Below are positions 1-12,991 of a DNA stretch of 64,000 nucleotides, piece after piece (position 1 is the stretch's first letter; each line of letters starts with the position of its first letter). The stretch lies in NCBI GenBank assembly GCA_035235625.1, contig CP141145.1, positions 44,124,668 through 44,188,667 of the forward strand, in the 5' to 3' direction. This DNA is from Saururus chinensis (Eukaryota > Streptophyta > Magnoliopsida > Piperales > Saururaceae). The notes under the pieces were generated by a model. It saw only the letters and a list, made by a program, of their open reading frames with translations, was not told the origin of the DNA and made no database searches. The position numbers and the translations under genes are program-made.

Positions 1-3000
1 CACCTCGCACCGTGCAACCCCAAAATAAATCACAGAAAGATGGGTTAGTATAAAACTCAGTAATGGTTTGAAAAAGATAACATTAATCATAAAACCACCA
101 CAATACAACAACATAGTAATTCATATCCAAAATTCACATAATATCCTCATTTTTTATCATTTCCCTTACTAAACCCCTACTTATGCATAAGTAATGATCT
201 AGCATGCAAACATCACATATATAAAATCAGGGCATAAATGATCACAATATGGCCTAGCATCCATCCTACATAAATAGTGATTCTCACATAATCACATTCA
301 TAATCATCACATATAACCTACATAAGAAGTGTATCTACCACACATTCAGATTATGCATAAACACCACATAAACCTACATAAGAAGTGTCTCTACCACACA
401 TTCAGATCATGCATAATATCACATAAACCTGCATGAGAAGTGTCTCTACCACACATTCAGATCATACATGATATCACATAAACCTGCATGAGAAGATTTC
501 TCCCACACATTCAGATCATGTATAAACACCACATAAACCTACATGAGAAGTGTTTCTACCACACATTCAGATCATGCATAAACACCACATAAACCTGCAT
601 GAGAAGTGCTTCTACCACACATTTAGATCATGCTTAATATCACATAAACCTACATGAGAAGTGTCTCTGCCACACATTCAAATCATGCATAATATCACAT
701 AAACCTACATGAGAAGTGTCTCTACCACACGTAATCGCATAATGCAGATTCATATCATTCATCCATAAATCATTCACCCTGCACGATAAGTGTCTCAATT
801 ACACTATACTAAATCATTCATAATAAATCATATCCACATGTGTTATATAATCTCAAATATCCCTACACAACCTATGTAATCTTGACATAATATTATTTCA
901 TATACATTCATTATCAACAAATGGTGAATGACTTCATCATGGAGAGAAATACAATCATATCACCCGCCCTGGACGTAGTTCGATTTCTTAACTGGAAACC
1001 TAGGGCATTGCCCACTTTGGATACAGTTTGAATTCCTTACGGAAACCTGAGGTGTTTGGGATAGTCTCACCCTAGACAATCCAAAAAGGAAGGTATGAAT
1101 TCCTTACGAAAACGTAGAGCAGTCTGTTTGCCCTGGACACTCCTGGCCGGGAACATCTGAATTCCTTATGGAAACCTAGAGCTGTGTGTTCGCCTTGGAC
1201 ATCTCTGTGGTAGGAGAGTCTGAATCCCATACGAGGAACCTAGAACACGTGGTAGCTAGTGCACGAAGGCATACCACTCTGGATTCTCAGGGTCCAGGTT
1301 TGACTGCCTCAATAAATAAATCTCAACCACATCAACAATTCAGATCGACTCAATTCAAATCAACTCAACTTGGGGACCATCCAAGTTCTGATTAAGCCAA
1401 GGATCGACTAATCATGCATGCAATCTCACATCATTGCATCCAATTAATCAACCATGGCTAAATATCAATCAAATCATTCATGAAATCTGTTTCATGATGA
1501 ATGCAACATGATACATAAGTGAGCAATCTCTACGTGAATTCCAACACATGGAATGTGCTTCTATCGGTCCCCACATGCATCATATTCGAGTCATAAGCAA
1601 TCTCGATTCATAATAAATTCCTCACATGTGTGTGTTCATACATTCCTATGCATATGACTATGCTTTAACAATAGCTCGCAAAGCAATACACACAAGCTTT
1701 GATAAAATCTACACATAGTTCCTAACTGAAATCATGGGTGAAATCTAATGCTCAATTCCTACAAGCATATTTAATCCACACATGAAACTAGAACATAATA
1801 TCACCATTCACCCACAATTTATTCATACTATAAGAAAACACATTAGTTCGTTGTTATACAATAACCTTACTGGAATCATGCTTAAAACGTAAAAATTCAT
1901 CAACCATAGATTCAAGATAATCCATACAAACATACCTAACCATCAACATGTAAATCAATATAATATTTAAAACATGCTTCATAAATCCCAACATAAATAT
2001 CATACCCTTCCAATAACTTATTCCAACTCAAAACACTTCACTTGAACATTAGAAACAACATTTGGGAGTAAAAATATCGAAATATGCATAGGAAATAAAA
2101 TGCCCAAAATTTTCTATGTAGGTGATTGATCGGCCTACAAGGGTGTTCGATCGGCTAGCCTTAAAATCGGCCTGCAATATCATTTGGCAGATCAATCAGC
2201 GATCAATCGCCATAACAGCATATCTAAGTCGTTTTCTCCATTTTGAAAACCAAACCGAGACACCATCAAGCAAACTTAAACCTTCCATTCAAAGTCTCAA
2301 ACATCATAAAAATTTAATTAAACCTTCCATAATAGTAAATTTACCCATTTCCAATAAAAGCCCTAAGAAATTAATACAAAAGATTAAGTTTTTACTACTA
2401 TATCATTAAAGCACTAAACATAGAATCCATTGAAGAAAATACATCAAAAACCAAAATTTGAAACATAGCAAACTTGAGGATTAAACTCATTACCTTTCAC
2501 CTCTTGTTGGGTAGAATTAGCTCCTTAATATCCTCCGAAACCTACCCAAAATGTGATTTTTGTTAATGCCCACCTAAATTCGATTTAGAACTTGAAAATC
2601 ATTGAAAAAATCTTAGATTTAATGCTTTATGGACTCAAAAAAAAAATTTTGAAGACTATGGTTTGAAGTAGAGATGTAAATAAGTTACTTAATGGCTTGA
2701 AAATGAGATTTACATTTAGAAAAAGATGAGATTAGAAGAATGGTTTAGGGTTTAGAATAAGTTTATGAAAAACCCTAATGATTAAGGAAATATTAGGGAA
2801 ATCTATCCTCAAATCACCTTCCACTTTGGGCTAATAGGGATTAGGCCTCTTGATCCCAGGCTCAGCCCTTTCCAAAATAGAAAAGAGGACAACTCTTTCC
2901 TTTTATAGTAAGGAAGAGGTTAGACCTAATCAAAATTGGGGGTATAAATAAAATTCTTAACTAAAAGTGTAATTTAACTATTTAAACCCAAATTAAGTCT

Positions 3001-3321
3001 ACAAAAATTTTACTTTTTTTTTCTAATTCCATGTTTTAATGTCTAAAATATTTTGGATCAAAAACCCCAAATTCGACAGGAGGGCCCATGGGTCCCGTCA
3101 TACCTTAATTTTTGAAAAATTAGTAGAAATTCTAAAAATTCACAAATGACTTAAATTCTCTTAAAACTTGTAAATGTGAAGTTATTTTTATTTAAAACCT
3201 TTGGAAACCACCTTTATCTCGAAAATCCTTGAAATCAAGCAGAAATGGTTTAAACCACACAATGACCATTAAATAATAAATAAAATTGAATATAAATTGG
3301 TTCAAGATAAGAGATCTTACA
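1..3321. mobile_element. Long LTR of family A, copy 1 (truncated by the window edge)
   Basis: This is the right-hand part of a long, non-coding LTR that is homologous along its length to 8180-11608, 19840-23424 and 44147-49094. It ends in CTTACA at 3321, like the other copies. The first bases match the other copies about 440 bp inside their left ends, so the 5' part lies outside the window. It holds a minisatellite of about 57 bp (about 300-740), a block of short repeats with the words CTAGAGC and TTCGCC (about 960-1250), and a CGATCGG-rich segment near 2120-2165. No gag or pol reading frame is present. Whether it is solo or the 3' LTR of a fuller element cannot be decided here. The five bases after it are CTGAT. 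Confidence 0.8.
300..742. repeat. Minisatellite inside LTR A copy 1, unit about 57 bp
   Basis: About seven to eight degenerate units are seen. Each contains CATAAACCTACATGAGAAG, then a TCTCTACCACACATTCA-like segment and an ATCATGCATAA-like segment. The array lies at the same relative place as the arrays in the other three family A LTRs. Confidence 0.85.
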
Positions 3322-4980
3322 CTGATAATCCAATGTTAGCTATGAGGCACTCAGGAGATCGGAGCATGTTTACTGATACATCTTGTGATCATGGTTCGCT
3401 CAATTAAGATTATAAATAAGTAGATGTTCCTTTTCTAAACTTTTTTTTGTTTATGCCTTGTCTTGGACACGTCTAGCCTGATTGGGCTCCGTGACTTGTG
3501 ACTGTGATACGCAAGGGTCTAAGCATGGCCTAACATCAAAATTTGTACATACCTACATTGCATGGTATTCCCTTAAAACCTAAAGATTGAAGAGCCATGA
3601 TTAGGATTATTGTTGTCCCCAAGATCTATTAAATCTTATGGCGCTTCATGAGGTCCAATTTTATGCATGTAACTCGATACAATCATTCCAACTATTTTAT
3701 TAAATAGAATTTGTAGCGTCTTGTGAAAGAAAAGAATAGTGATATTCTCATAACTACAAATTTTTTTAGGTAGGATGAGCTGTGGCTACTAAGGGATAAG
3801 ATTTTATAAATTCTACCTCAATTTTGGCCTGAATAATCAAAATTATGTTTGTGTATAGAAGATAAGCAAAATTAAAAATTATGCCCATAAGTTGATTCTA
3901 AGCCATTTCGAGTCCAAATCAACCGGAATTACCGAATTACCTGCTCCCAGCCTCAATTTTGAAATTATAAATTTTGTTATCTTTCAACAGTTTCGTCCGA
4001 TATTGATTTAAGCCTCAAGAAGTGTATCATATATGTAGGGCTTACTTTAAAAGTTCAAAATTATATATCATTGTGAGATCTTATTTAATGTGGCTCAAAT
4101 TTAGGAGCATAATACTATTAAAAATGTGTATATCTAAGCTCACGAAAGAGTGATATTAGTTTAAAATTTTAAAATTAAATTTAATATAATATATGAATTT
4201 ATTCTTAAAATTTTTATCACTAACCATAATTTACATTTGATTGTGAATTTTTAAAAATTTTACTTTTATTTTCAAAAAAATTAATATCTAAATAACTCCT
4301 AAATATCTAATAGTATGAGAAAACTATCGTACCCCTATTTTAGCCCGCTTACCCCTTTCAAACACAGTAGATATCGCGGGGGTGGCAAAAGGTCACGGAC
4401 AGGGACATCTACTAGGAAGGCGCCTCTTTGTTGGGCTTTATTTTTTGACAAGGGACCACTAGAAAGACTTGCGATCTTTCGGTTCCATTCGCCATATGCA
4501 ATCATACACTATATAACTTTTTTAATTTGATAAGATAACTCTTTGAGTAGATACATTGTCTCTGAATCTTTTAGATTTCATCATGCGTGTCGGCACCGAA
4601 ATGTGGGTTGGTGAGGAGACGAACAAATCATGCAGTCGCCGCGCGCACAAATCCTGTTGGCTCATGTATAACTTGTGATTTTTTTTAAATACTTAATTAT
4701 TTAAATTAAATTAAATAAAATTATTAATATAAAAATACTTTTTTTGTTAAATAAAATTATTAATTTAAAAGGAGAGATTATATTATTTTTACATATATGA
4801 GTTTGAGATCAGAATTGTTAGCTTGAGCTCAAGAATCAACTTACAGAACGCAGGCCTTATTTATTTATATCAGAGAGATGCTATTTACTATTAATTTATT
4901 TGTAAACTACAACAAGGAAGCTGTAACTCACATGCCTTCCATGATCATCCCAACAAGCACAGTAAAGGAAATAGAGAAAA
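3322..4980. other. Intergenic, AT-rich, no gene recognised
   Basis: I see no convincing coding region. A short open frame at 4315-4530 resembles no family I know and has no supporting context. Around 4680-4790 there is a palindrome-like AT-rich stretch of the kind found in small Stowaway-like elements elsewhere in this window (motifs ATTATTAATATAA and AAATTATTAATTTAAAAGG). Confidence 0.5.
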
Positions 4981-6785
4981 TCACAGCCCCTCTGTATAAG
5001 AAACACCAGTAGACTGCAACCATGATCCCCCTTGAATAAGCTCCTTCACTGTAAACTGGCTCGCCTCGTCGGCGTCCTCGATAACATGGTACCCAGTCCA
5101 GTTCACCCTCTGGCTCGTACCAGCACCGGGGCCCCGGTTGGAATACTCCCCATAGTACAAGGTACTGAGTGCAAAGTCCCCGGCCCATATCGACCAACCT
5201 GCAGGGTCAATGTGACTGTCAATGTATGACTGCATGTACACAGTCCTGGAGTACTCCTTCCATGGACGGCCCAGGTACGTCTTTATGGTGCCATTCACTG
5301 CGACCAGGTCGTCGCTTGGAATGACCTGGCAGTTCTGGATTGAGGTGCCCGTGTTCTGGTTGGGGTCGGTTCTGCCTTGGGCCGTCACCATGTTGCCCTG
5401 GTTGTCCATCGGTCTTCGTGCAACCAGCTTGCAGTTCTGGAACACCACGGCCGCGTTGCCAAAGATGAAATCCACAGTGCCGATGACGGTGCTGTCCCTG
5501 TAGAACTGGCGGAGGGAGTGGGTGTAGAGTGTGTCCTGGTAGGCATCCATCTTGCAGCGGTTGATGACCGATGTGTCTGCCCCCACTCGGAGCGCCACCG
5601 CCTGATGCTTCTCGGGCCCTGCTGTATTCTCGAACCCAATGTCCTGTGCGATGAATCCTTCTCCTACAGCAGCTGTATGATGAGGAAAGAAGAAGATACT
5701 TATATTCCCACAAATATAATTTAGTACCCCATCCATAAGCACGTATTGAACACGCATTTCAGCGCATGGATTTCTCATTTTTCATCAATTGAATACTAAA
5801 AGATGCAACTGGAAGTGGTAAATTTAAAAAAAAGGGAGATTAAAACCATACCAACAGTTGCTGAGTTGAAAGTGGTGGATCCGTCGACGACATTCAAGCT
5901 CCCGGTTATGATAGTGGCATTCATGCCATCGCCCACCAGCATGACATTTTTCTTCTTCTTCCCAACCGCGACCTGTTCATTGTACACTCCTTCCTTCACA
6001 TATATGATGTATCTCGTCTTTCCCTTATCGGGTGCCGAGTCCACCGCCTCCTGGACAGTACTGTAGTTGCCACTCCCATCTTTGGCCACCACCACGTTGG
6101 CCTGGATGTCATTGGCCGTGGCTTCCAAAAGCTTTCGATCTTTGCTGCTAAGCCAAGATGGGTATATCTCATTTGAGGGCTCAGGGGCGCCAGGAGGCGA
6201 AATGGAGGTGACAACTGCAAGGGAAGTGCTGGTCAGGGCGACCAGATTGTCGATCACAGATTTCATGGCCGATTTCGCACCCCGGTGGAGGCCATCCATG
6301 CAGGTGACATGGTTGGTAAGGACACCGCTGAGCCAAGAATGCACATCCGAGTGGGACTTCGGGCTTAGGGATCGCAACAAGGCGAAGGAAGATTCCTCCA
6401 GTTTGTCACGAGACAGATCCATCAACTCCTCACAATCGGACAGAGCCGACTGCTGCTCTGGATCATTGATCCTGAGTTTCATGAAATGGGCAGCCTCGGA
6501 TGCGCTAGTCACGCCGGCCACAGATTTCTTAAGGAGGATTTGGAGGAGTTCGACTCGGGTCATGGGTAGGACGCCGGTGACGACCTCCTTCGAGATAATG
6601 GCGAGGCAGGAGGTGGGATTCCCAGCCCGTACGCATATCGGTAAGTGGTTGTTGGTGGTGAAGTGAAGGGCGACAAGGGCAGTGAGAGAGATGATGGCCA
6701 ATAAGGGAAGTGTGAGGAGGAAGCCTCTGCAAGCGGGGCTAGACCTCTTGGCAGAGCTAAGGAGAGGTTGATCAAATGTCGCCAT
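4981..6785 (-). CDS. Pectinesterase (pectin methylesterase) with PMEI pro-region
   Basis: It removes methyl esters from cell-wall homogalacturonan. There are two exons on the minus strand, 6785-5852 and 5672-4981, with a GT-AG intron (donor gtatgg, acceptor tacag). The joined frame is 541 residues, a normal length for group 2 (type I) PMEs. Residues about 21-43 form a hydrophobic anchor or signal. Residues about 45-190 are the PME-inhibitor-like pro-domain with its cysteines (C51, C60, C118, C162). An RKLL motif at 217-220 is the usual subtilase processing site. The catalytic domain follows: YQDTLY (about 356-361), GTVDFIFGN (about 376-384, catalytic Asp) and [10 protein letters not shown] (about 445-454), so the catalytic Gln, Asp, Arg and Trp all appear intact. 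The start is the first ATG after a TATA box. It reads as a functional enzyme; the subclass cannot be fixed from sequence alone. Confidence 0.95.
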
Positions 6786-6835
6786 GAGTACTGTGGTCTC
6801 TGTTATTCATTTACACGCTTCCGCTTAGCTCAGTG

Positions 6836-6845
6836 CCTTTTATAG
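6836..6845 (-). promoter_or_regulatory. TATA box of the pectinesterase gene
   Basis: The minus strand reads CTATAAAAGG about 50-60 bp upstream of the ATG at 6785. This is a good match to a plant TATA box and leaves room for a short 5' UTR. Confidence 0.65.
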
Positions 6846-7353
6846 ACAAACCGTAGCAAAAGGTACACACTTTTTTTTATTTATTAATCTTGAATATTCT
6901 GGGTGAGATCATATGATGCCTCGTGAAGAACAAATTAAAAAAAACATCAAACCGTAATTTTATTCAAATGAATTATTTTTAATATTTCCTAATAAAAATG
7001 AGCTAAGAATAAGAAACGCACGGGCGAGCCGTTGATCAGGCATGTGTTATTGTACACTAATGTGTGTTAGTATAAGTGGGGTTGATTTTCTCGTGTGTTC
7101 CTTACCCTAAGCTCAATATCAATAAGGATTATATAAAATGTCCCTCTTCCAAATGGGGTCATAGGTACTTTGAATGGGATGCGAATCTGCTCGGGAGGTT
7201 TCCTCACTCTGCACCCATTGGCCACCAATAAGAATGAGACATGTCATCAACCTTCACTTTCTAAAACGGCAACCAAAACTAAACTCTGTCAACCCGGTTA
7301 ACCCATCCCTTTCCGTCATCTAATTCAAACATCAAAACCCCCTATTCTAAACA
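6846..7353. other. Upstream region of the pectinesterase gene
   Basis: AT-rich non-coding DNA between the PME promoter and the family B LTR. No gene or clear repeat is seen. The last five bases (7349-7353, AAACA) are the left target-site duplication of the LTR. Confidence 0.5.
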
Positions 7354-7737
7354 TGTGACACCCCGACCCGAGAATCGACCCGGGCCGGGGGTCCAAAATC
7401 AATAAAAACCAAACCCAAAACCAAGAGCGGCACACTCTGAGTGTGAGAGTCTTCTTGTTCCTCTACGTGCTTCGGAACTTTAGCGCTCCATTGCGTGTAG
7501 GCAAGAATAAACCTAATTATATAACTAATTCGGACCGGGCCAATGTTGCATTGTTGTTAGTTGCCTACGTACATATTGGATAACATCCATGATGTTACTC
7601 CGATACGATCGGATCCGGACGTAGTTCTGCCTATTGGCTACTACATACAACCGGCATACCAAAAACACATACGTATAAAATATGTATCTCCAAATATTTA
7701 ATCGGAGTTATACAAAAGCCCGATAAAATATCGGCAA

Positions 7738-8179
7738 CACACATCTCGCTCTATCATAGAGTCGAGCACCACACGACCACCACAACATTCCTCACTCTAT
7801 CCTAGAGCAAGACCACACATCACACGTCTCGCTCCATCACTGAGCCGAGACCACATACATCACACGTCTCGCTATATCACTTAGCCGAGACCGCACACAT
7901 CACACTTCTTGCTCTGTCATAGAGTGAGATGGAACACAATCATAGGTCTCGCTCTATCACTAAGCCGAGACCGAACACACACACAACACGTCTCACTCTA
8001 ACCCAGAGCGAGACAGCACACTTCATGGCATATAAACAAAGCATATCATAAGATAAACACATGCACAACCCGTCTCTCTCTAACCCAGAGGGAGACAACA
8101 CACATCATGCATATAAGCAACACATAACAACATATAAACACACACACAACCCGTCTCTCTCTCTCACCCAGAGCGAGAC
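7738..8179. repeat. Array of short palindromic GTCTCGCTCT...GAGAC units in LTR B
   Basis: Roughly seven units are seen, spaced 50-75 bp apart. Each pairs a GTCTCGCTCT-like left arm with an AGAGCGAGAC or AGCCGAGAC right arm 6-10 bases later, separated by ACACACATCACAC-like spacers. The array resumes after the nested LTR (11609-11700). Each unit could fold as a small stem-loop. Confidence 0.8.
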
Positions 8180-11100
8180 TGTCACGCCCCGGCGATGCCC
8201 GACCCGAGCCGAACCCGGTCCAAGGGCCGGTCAAGCGCGCGGGGGCGACGAAGAGAAATTGAGAAACGATTCTAGCGGAAGACTTAATCCCTAACCACGG
8301 GCGATTAACAGCAACACGGAGTGCGCACAATCCTTTGAGCAAGAGTAAAAAAAAGGGAAAGAAAAGGTGTTGCTTAACACAAAGTAAACAACAATCTCAA
8401 ACCCACAAGCTTAGTTTAAGTAAAGCCCACACCGGCTCAAAATAAGTCATAAGCAAACATAACTGTAACATGTGACATAAATCCACAACAAGAACCCTAC
8501 ACAAAGGTTCGAACATAAAGCATGAAAGAAACGATGATAAGTCACGCAACGATCTCCATCATCACACCCAAGCTACCTCTGACCTTTCCTCAAAAAGGCA
8601 ATCCTGTCCGTCTGCGTGTCGCACCACGCAGCCCCAAATCAAAACACAAAAGAGGGGTGAGTTTTAACACTCAGCAATGGTTTTAATATCACTGTCAACG
8701 TAGAAAATACGATAGCTTAGAAATGAGATCGTTTCAGATCAAAGATTTACATGGTGCATCACTTCTGATCACACATTCATATCACTTAACACTGCATAAA
8801 AATGCATAATTCAACCTGCATGGATGTATCTCTAGCATACATATTCCCACATTCATTCACATCATAACCAATCCCGCATGGACGTATCTCTAACATACAT
8901 ATTCCACATGCATAACATCAAAATCAACATGCATGGATGTATCTCTAACATACATATTCCACATGCATAACATCAATATCAACATGCATGGATGTATCTC
9001 TAACATACATATTCCCACATGCATAACATCAACATCAACATGCATGGATGTATCTCTAACATACATATTCCACATGCATAACATCAACATCAACATCAAC
9101 ATGCATGGATGTATCTCTAACATACATATTCCCACATGCATAATGTTATCACAATCAACCTCCATTAAGGAGTAATCACACATTGACGTCACACAGACGG
9201 GGGCATAGACAAGGCCACGAAGGCGTGTCATGGTACAAAATTCTACACAAGAATTCAAGAAAGATCGGGGTTGTCAATCCCTAATACTGCTCGCCTGACG
9301 ATCCTGGCCAAGGATGTCCCATTCTCACAGAGAATCTAGAGCAGGGGTGTTCGCCCAGGGACATCTCCTGCGGAGGGAAGAGCACGAGTTCTCACACAGA
9401 GAACCCTAGAACACGTGGTAGCGGGGTGCACTCGGCATACCACACTGGATTCTCAGGGTCCAGATGACACACATAAAAATACTCTCACGTATCCGCAAGA
9501 CAAGTACATAACTCGTCCCCACATCATTCCATTAAACAAGACTCAACCCGGGGAGTGCACTCGTTCCACACAGGAACTCCAAATCGTTCCACACAGGAAC
9601 TTCAAATCAAAATATGTCCTTTCGGACCAATCAACTTGCGATTAATCCACGACCGATAAACCCGGCACGCAATTCCATCACATTGCATCCAATCGGTCAA
9701 ATTCGATTAATCACGATGAAGCCTCAATTGGAAATCCATTTTCATGATGCGTGCAACATGGTACATGCGTGGGCAAAGCATACATGAACCCTAATCATGA
9801 TAAGTGCTCTCACCAGCCCCTAATGCATCATTCATAATCACGATATTAAGCTTCAACATCATCATTTAACCCCCACATGTGTGTGTGTAACTAGTAGAAG
9901 CCTTTCACATGATGCATATTAACATGCTTGAAAATCAACTCACCACCACACTACACATGTGAATTTCTACCTAAACATGAATTCCAAATGAAATCATAGT
10001 AGAAGAATCGTTGAAATCATAGTTAAATTCAAAACTCAACCACAAAGGCTAAACACCTATAACATCACTCATTTCATCATTGAGTCATGGCATTCACCAA
10101 CATTCACACACCATTAATCACAATTTATCATGACAAATCTGTCCAACAATGATTGTAGTCCCTCTTGAAATATGCTTAACCAAAGGGAAACAACTATTCA
10201 TAATTTCAAAATAACGATTCCAACATCATGCCACAAAACATAAGTTATTCCACCATCACTAAGCATATATCTCAACTCCATAAACTCAATAGCATGCATT
10301 TCCAGTAGCCTAACATAGCTCAAAACACTCCACATTCATATAAAATTGGCAAGCCAAAGTGGAATCATCAAAATAGGCATCATACACACAACATGCAAAT
10401 TTCCTGTGTAGCCGATCGATCGCCCTTCAGGCCGTTCGATCGGTTACACGCAAAATTTTGAAAATTTCAGTTCAGCCGATCGATCGCCCTGCAAGGCCGA
10501 TCGATCGCCAACACGGCAGAACAGTCATCTTCTTCCTTTCGCAAATCCAAACCGAAACGCCATAGATAGCACTTCAAATCCACATCTAACACCCTAATCA
10601 TCATCAAAATCCCTCCTTGACTTCCAGAATATCAAACCAAACCATAATAATACAAAACCCTAAGAAATCGGGATTAAATAATTCCATTTTCTAATCTTAC
10701 CATTAACACACTAAATCAAGCAAACCATTTCGAAATAAGCCAAAAATGAAGAGTTTTACCATGGATAAATAGAGATTTCGAAGACCCATTACCTCAGCAC
10801 TTGATTAAGCTCGGATTGAAGAGTCACCCTTCTTGAAATCCTTGAAAATACAATGAGTTTGAATTAAACACCAATGGAAATCGATTTACTTAAGAAATCC
10901 TTAATTAAATCTTAGATCTAGGGCTTGTTGGTAGTAAAAATCGAATTTTGAAAGTTAGGTTTTGTAGTAAAACGCAAATCAGTAGCTTTTGATGGTCAAA
11001 AACGAATTGAATCAAGGGGAAAATGGTAGATTTAGAAGAAATTAAGAGAAAAGCCATGGATTAGTGCTTAATTAGAGCAAGCTTACCTTAATCGGCTTCT

Positions 11101-11608
11101 AATTCGGGCCTAAGTGGGGATTAGGCCAGACCTCCTTCCTTAGCCTATTCCCAAAAATGGAAATGGCTCTGGTTTGCCCTTTTATAGTAAGGGTTGGGGT
11201 AGGCATAGGTAAGTTTTGGGGTGTAAATATGAAAAGTAGGCTAAAAGTGTTTATTTTGCAAATTTAAGCACGAATTAAGCCTAATAAAATTCTGAAAATT
11301 TTTGTGTGACCTTAAGTATATGTCTAGGTTCATTTGACACAAAAATAAAATTTTCGACCGTGGGGCCCACAGGGGTCCCGCCAAAACCCTAATTTTTGGG
11401 AAAATAGTGAAAATTCCGAAAAATCTCAAAAATTCACATTTGGTTTAAAATCACTTAAAACCACTAATATTGAAGTTAATTTTGGTTAAAACCATCACAA
11501 ACTCTATTTATTTACAAAATCACCGAATAAGATCAGAAAACACGTAAATCTCACGATAATCAATAATTAAAGAAAACCAAAACCGGTTTAAAGATGAGGG
11601 TCCTTACA
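8180..11608. mobile_element. Solo LTR of family A, copy 2, nested in LTR B
   Basis: It begins TGTCACGCCCCGGCGATG and ends GGGTCCTTACA, 3429 bp. The exact 5-bp duplication GAGAC flanks it (8175-8179 and 11609-11613). It inserted inside the palindromic repeats of LTR B, so it is younger than that LTR. It is homologous to 1-3321, 19840-23424 and 44147-49094. It has no gag/pol frame; the open frames over 8890-9258 are minisatellite read-through. Confidence 0.93.
8817..9142. repeat. Minisatellite inside LTR A copy 2, unit about 56 bp
   Basis: About six units, each built from GCATGGATGTATCTCTAAC, a CATACATATTCC-like segment and an ACATGCATAACATCA-like segment. It lies at the same relative place as the arrays in the other family A LTRs, but the unit has drifted in sequence. 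Confidence 0.88.
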
Positions 11609-12991
11609 GAGACGGCACACAACATGGCATATAAGCAACACATATCATAATATAACACACGCACAACCCATCTCTCTCTAACCTAGAGCGAGACGGCATA
11701 CCTCATAACTAGCACATGTCATTCTATAATTAAATAGAAGGTAAGAAACCCTTACTCCCCTGATGTCTCACGAGGCAGCGGTATTCAGGAAGCTCGTTTC
11801 TGGGCGTCCTCCCCTTCAGATCCGGAGACAACGAACAGAGCCTCCTCTAGCCCCCGCACGTTCTTCCCCTTCCACCAAAAGACAACCCGACCAACTCTCC
11901 CCTTTCCCAAAAACCTCTTTTTTTGCGTCCGTGGGCGGCGGACAAAACCTCCCCTACTCAGGGTGTCCTTCACATGTCGTGGCCCTTTGGCGGAGAACGA
12001 AGCCTCCCCTACATCGGGCCACTTCTCTTGATCTGTCCAGGTAACGGAGGATGGAGTCTCCTCTCTCTCCGGGTCATCTCTCTCTCACTCTCGGGGCAAG
12101 AGGGCGGCAGACAGAGCCTCCTCTTGCCCCGGGTCGTTCCTCCCTTATAGGAGTGCCAACTCGAGGAATGGACCATGCCATTACATAGATCACCCTCGAA
12201 TTAGCTAAGAATGCCTCAAGAACGGAAGAAAACAGACTCCAAACAAGTCCAGAAACTCCCCTGGAAAATGAAACGGGAATCAGAATTTATAGAGAGAAGG
12301 CGAGGGTGCACGAGACACCCCCGAAGATGCACGTGGTCACGCCCCGCATCGTGCGGGGCCTGGCCCCTCGTCGCACGGAACGATGCGCGGGCACCCGCAC
12401 GTCGCACGGGTCAACCCGCGGGCCCGTGGGCCGCTTGCCACACGGCATCGTGCCGGGCGTCGGGCGGCGCCGCTGACGCGGCTGCTGGAGTTAGCGCTGA
12501 CGCCAGCTAATTTGTCTTCTTCTAATTAAAATAATAATTTTCCATATTATTTTAATCCAAAAAATATCTAAACTTCAACGCGCGATATCTTCTTACCCCG
12601 AAGTCGGAATCGCGCGTCCTATGTACCGATGGACTCATGTCAATGAGCCCATTGAAACAAGACCACACATGGATAGGTTATCCTGCTCTTTTTGAGTGGG
12701 CCCCGCCCATAAGACACGCTTCCCGAGGCCATAACTTTCGCTCCCGACCTCCGTTTCGCGTGTTCTTTGATTCATCACGCTCATTACTCCAAGCTCTACC
12801 CGGATACGGAGATTTCACCTAATGAAACCCCCTAACACTAATCTCAAAATACTAAATTACCCTTAACCCACCCGGGTTAAGCGTAATCGGAAAACGGGTC
12901 GTTACAAAACATTCTACAGTTGTTCCTCTTCTTCTCTAAAAATGTTTCCTGTCATGGCAGCTGCACACCACCGGGTCTGAATCGGCATCGC

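Larger units (their letters stand above)
7354..12906. mobile_element. Solo LTR of family B, interrupted by a nested LTR
   Basis: It begins TGTGACACCCCGACCCG and ends CGGGTCGTTACA (TG...CA). It is flanked by the exact 5-bp duplication AAACA (7349-7353 and 12907-12911), as expected for one LTR-retrotransposon insertion that lost its interior by LTR-LTR recombination. Without the nested element (3429 bp plus a 5-bp TSD) it is about 2.1 kb. It contains a palindromic GTCTCGCTCT/AGAGCGAGAC repeat array and a GC-rich stretch near 12330-12510. Its right part resembles that of the family C LTR at 47135-48787 (shared words around CACACATGG and GGTTATCC). No coding domain is present. Confidence 0.9.

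Noticed and set aside
300-742. Regular 57-bp repeats that look at first like a CRISPR array
   Set aside because: The units are contiguous degenerate tandems without unique spacers, in plant LTR DNA.
5032-6666. Plus-strand and alternative-frame open frames over the pectinesterase gene
   Set aside because: Shadows of the PME exons.
8890-9258. Open frames on both strands over 8890-9258 and 8933-9175
   Set aside because: They are read-through of the 56-bp minisatellite in LTR A; the peptide is a simple repeat with no domain.
12211-12510. GC-rich open frames at 12211-12510 and 12216-12407
   Set aside because: They lie inside LTR B; codon pattern and peptides show no domain, only GC-rich composition.
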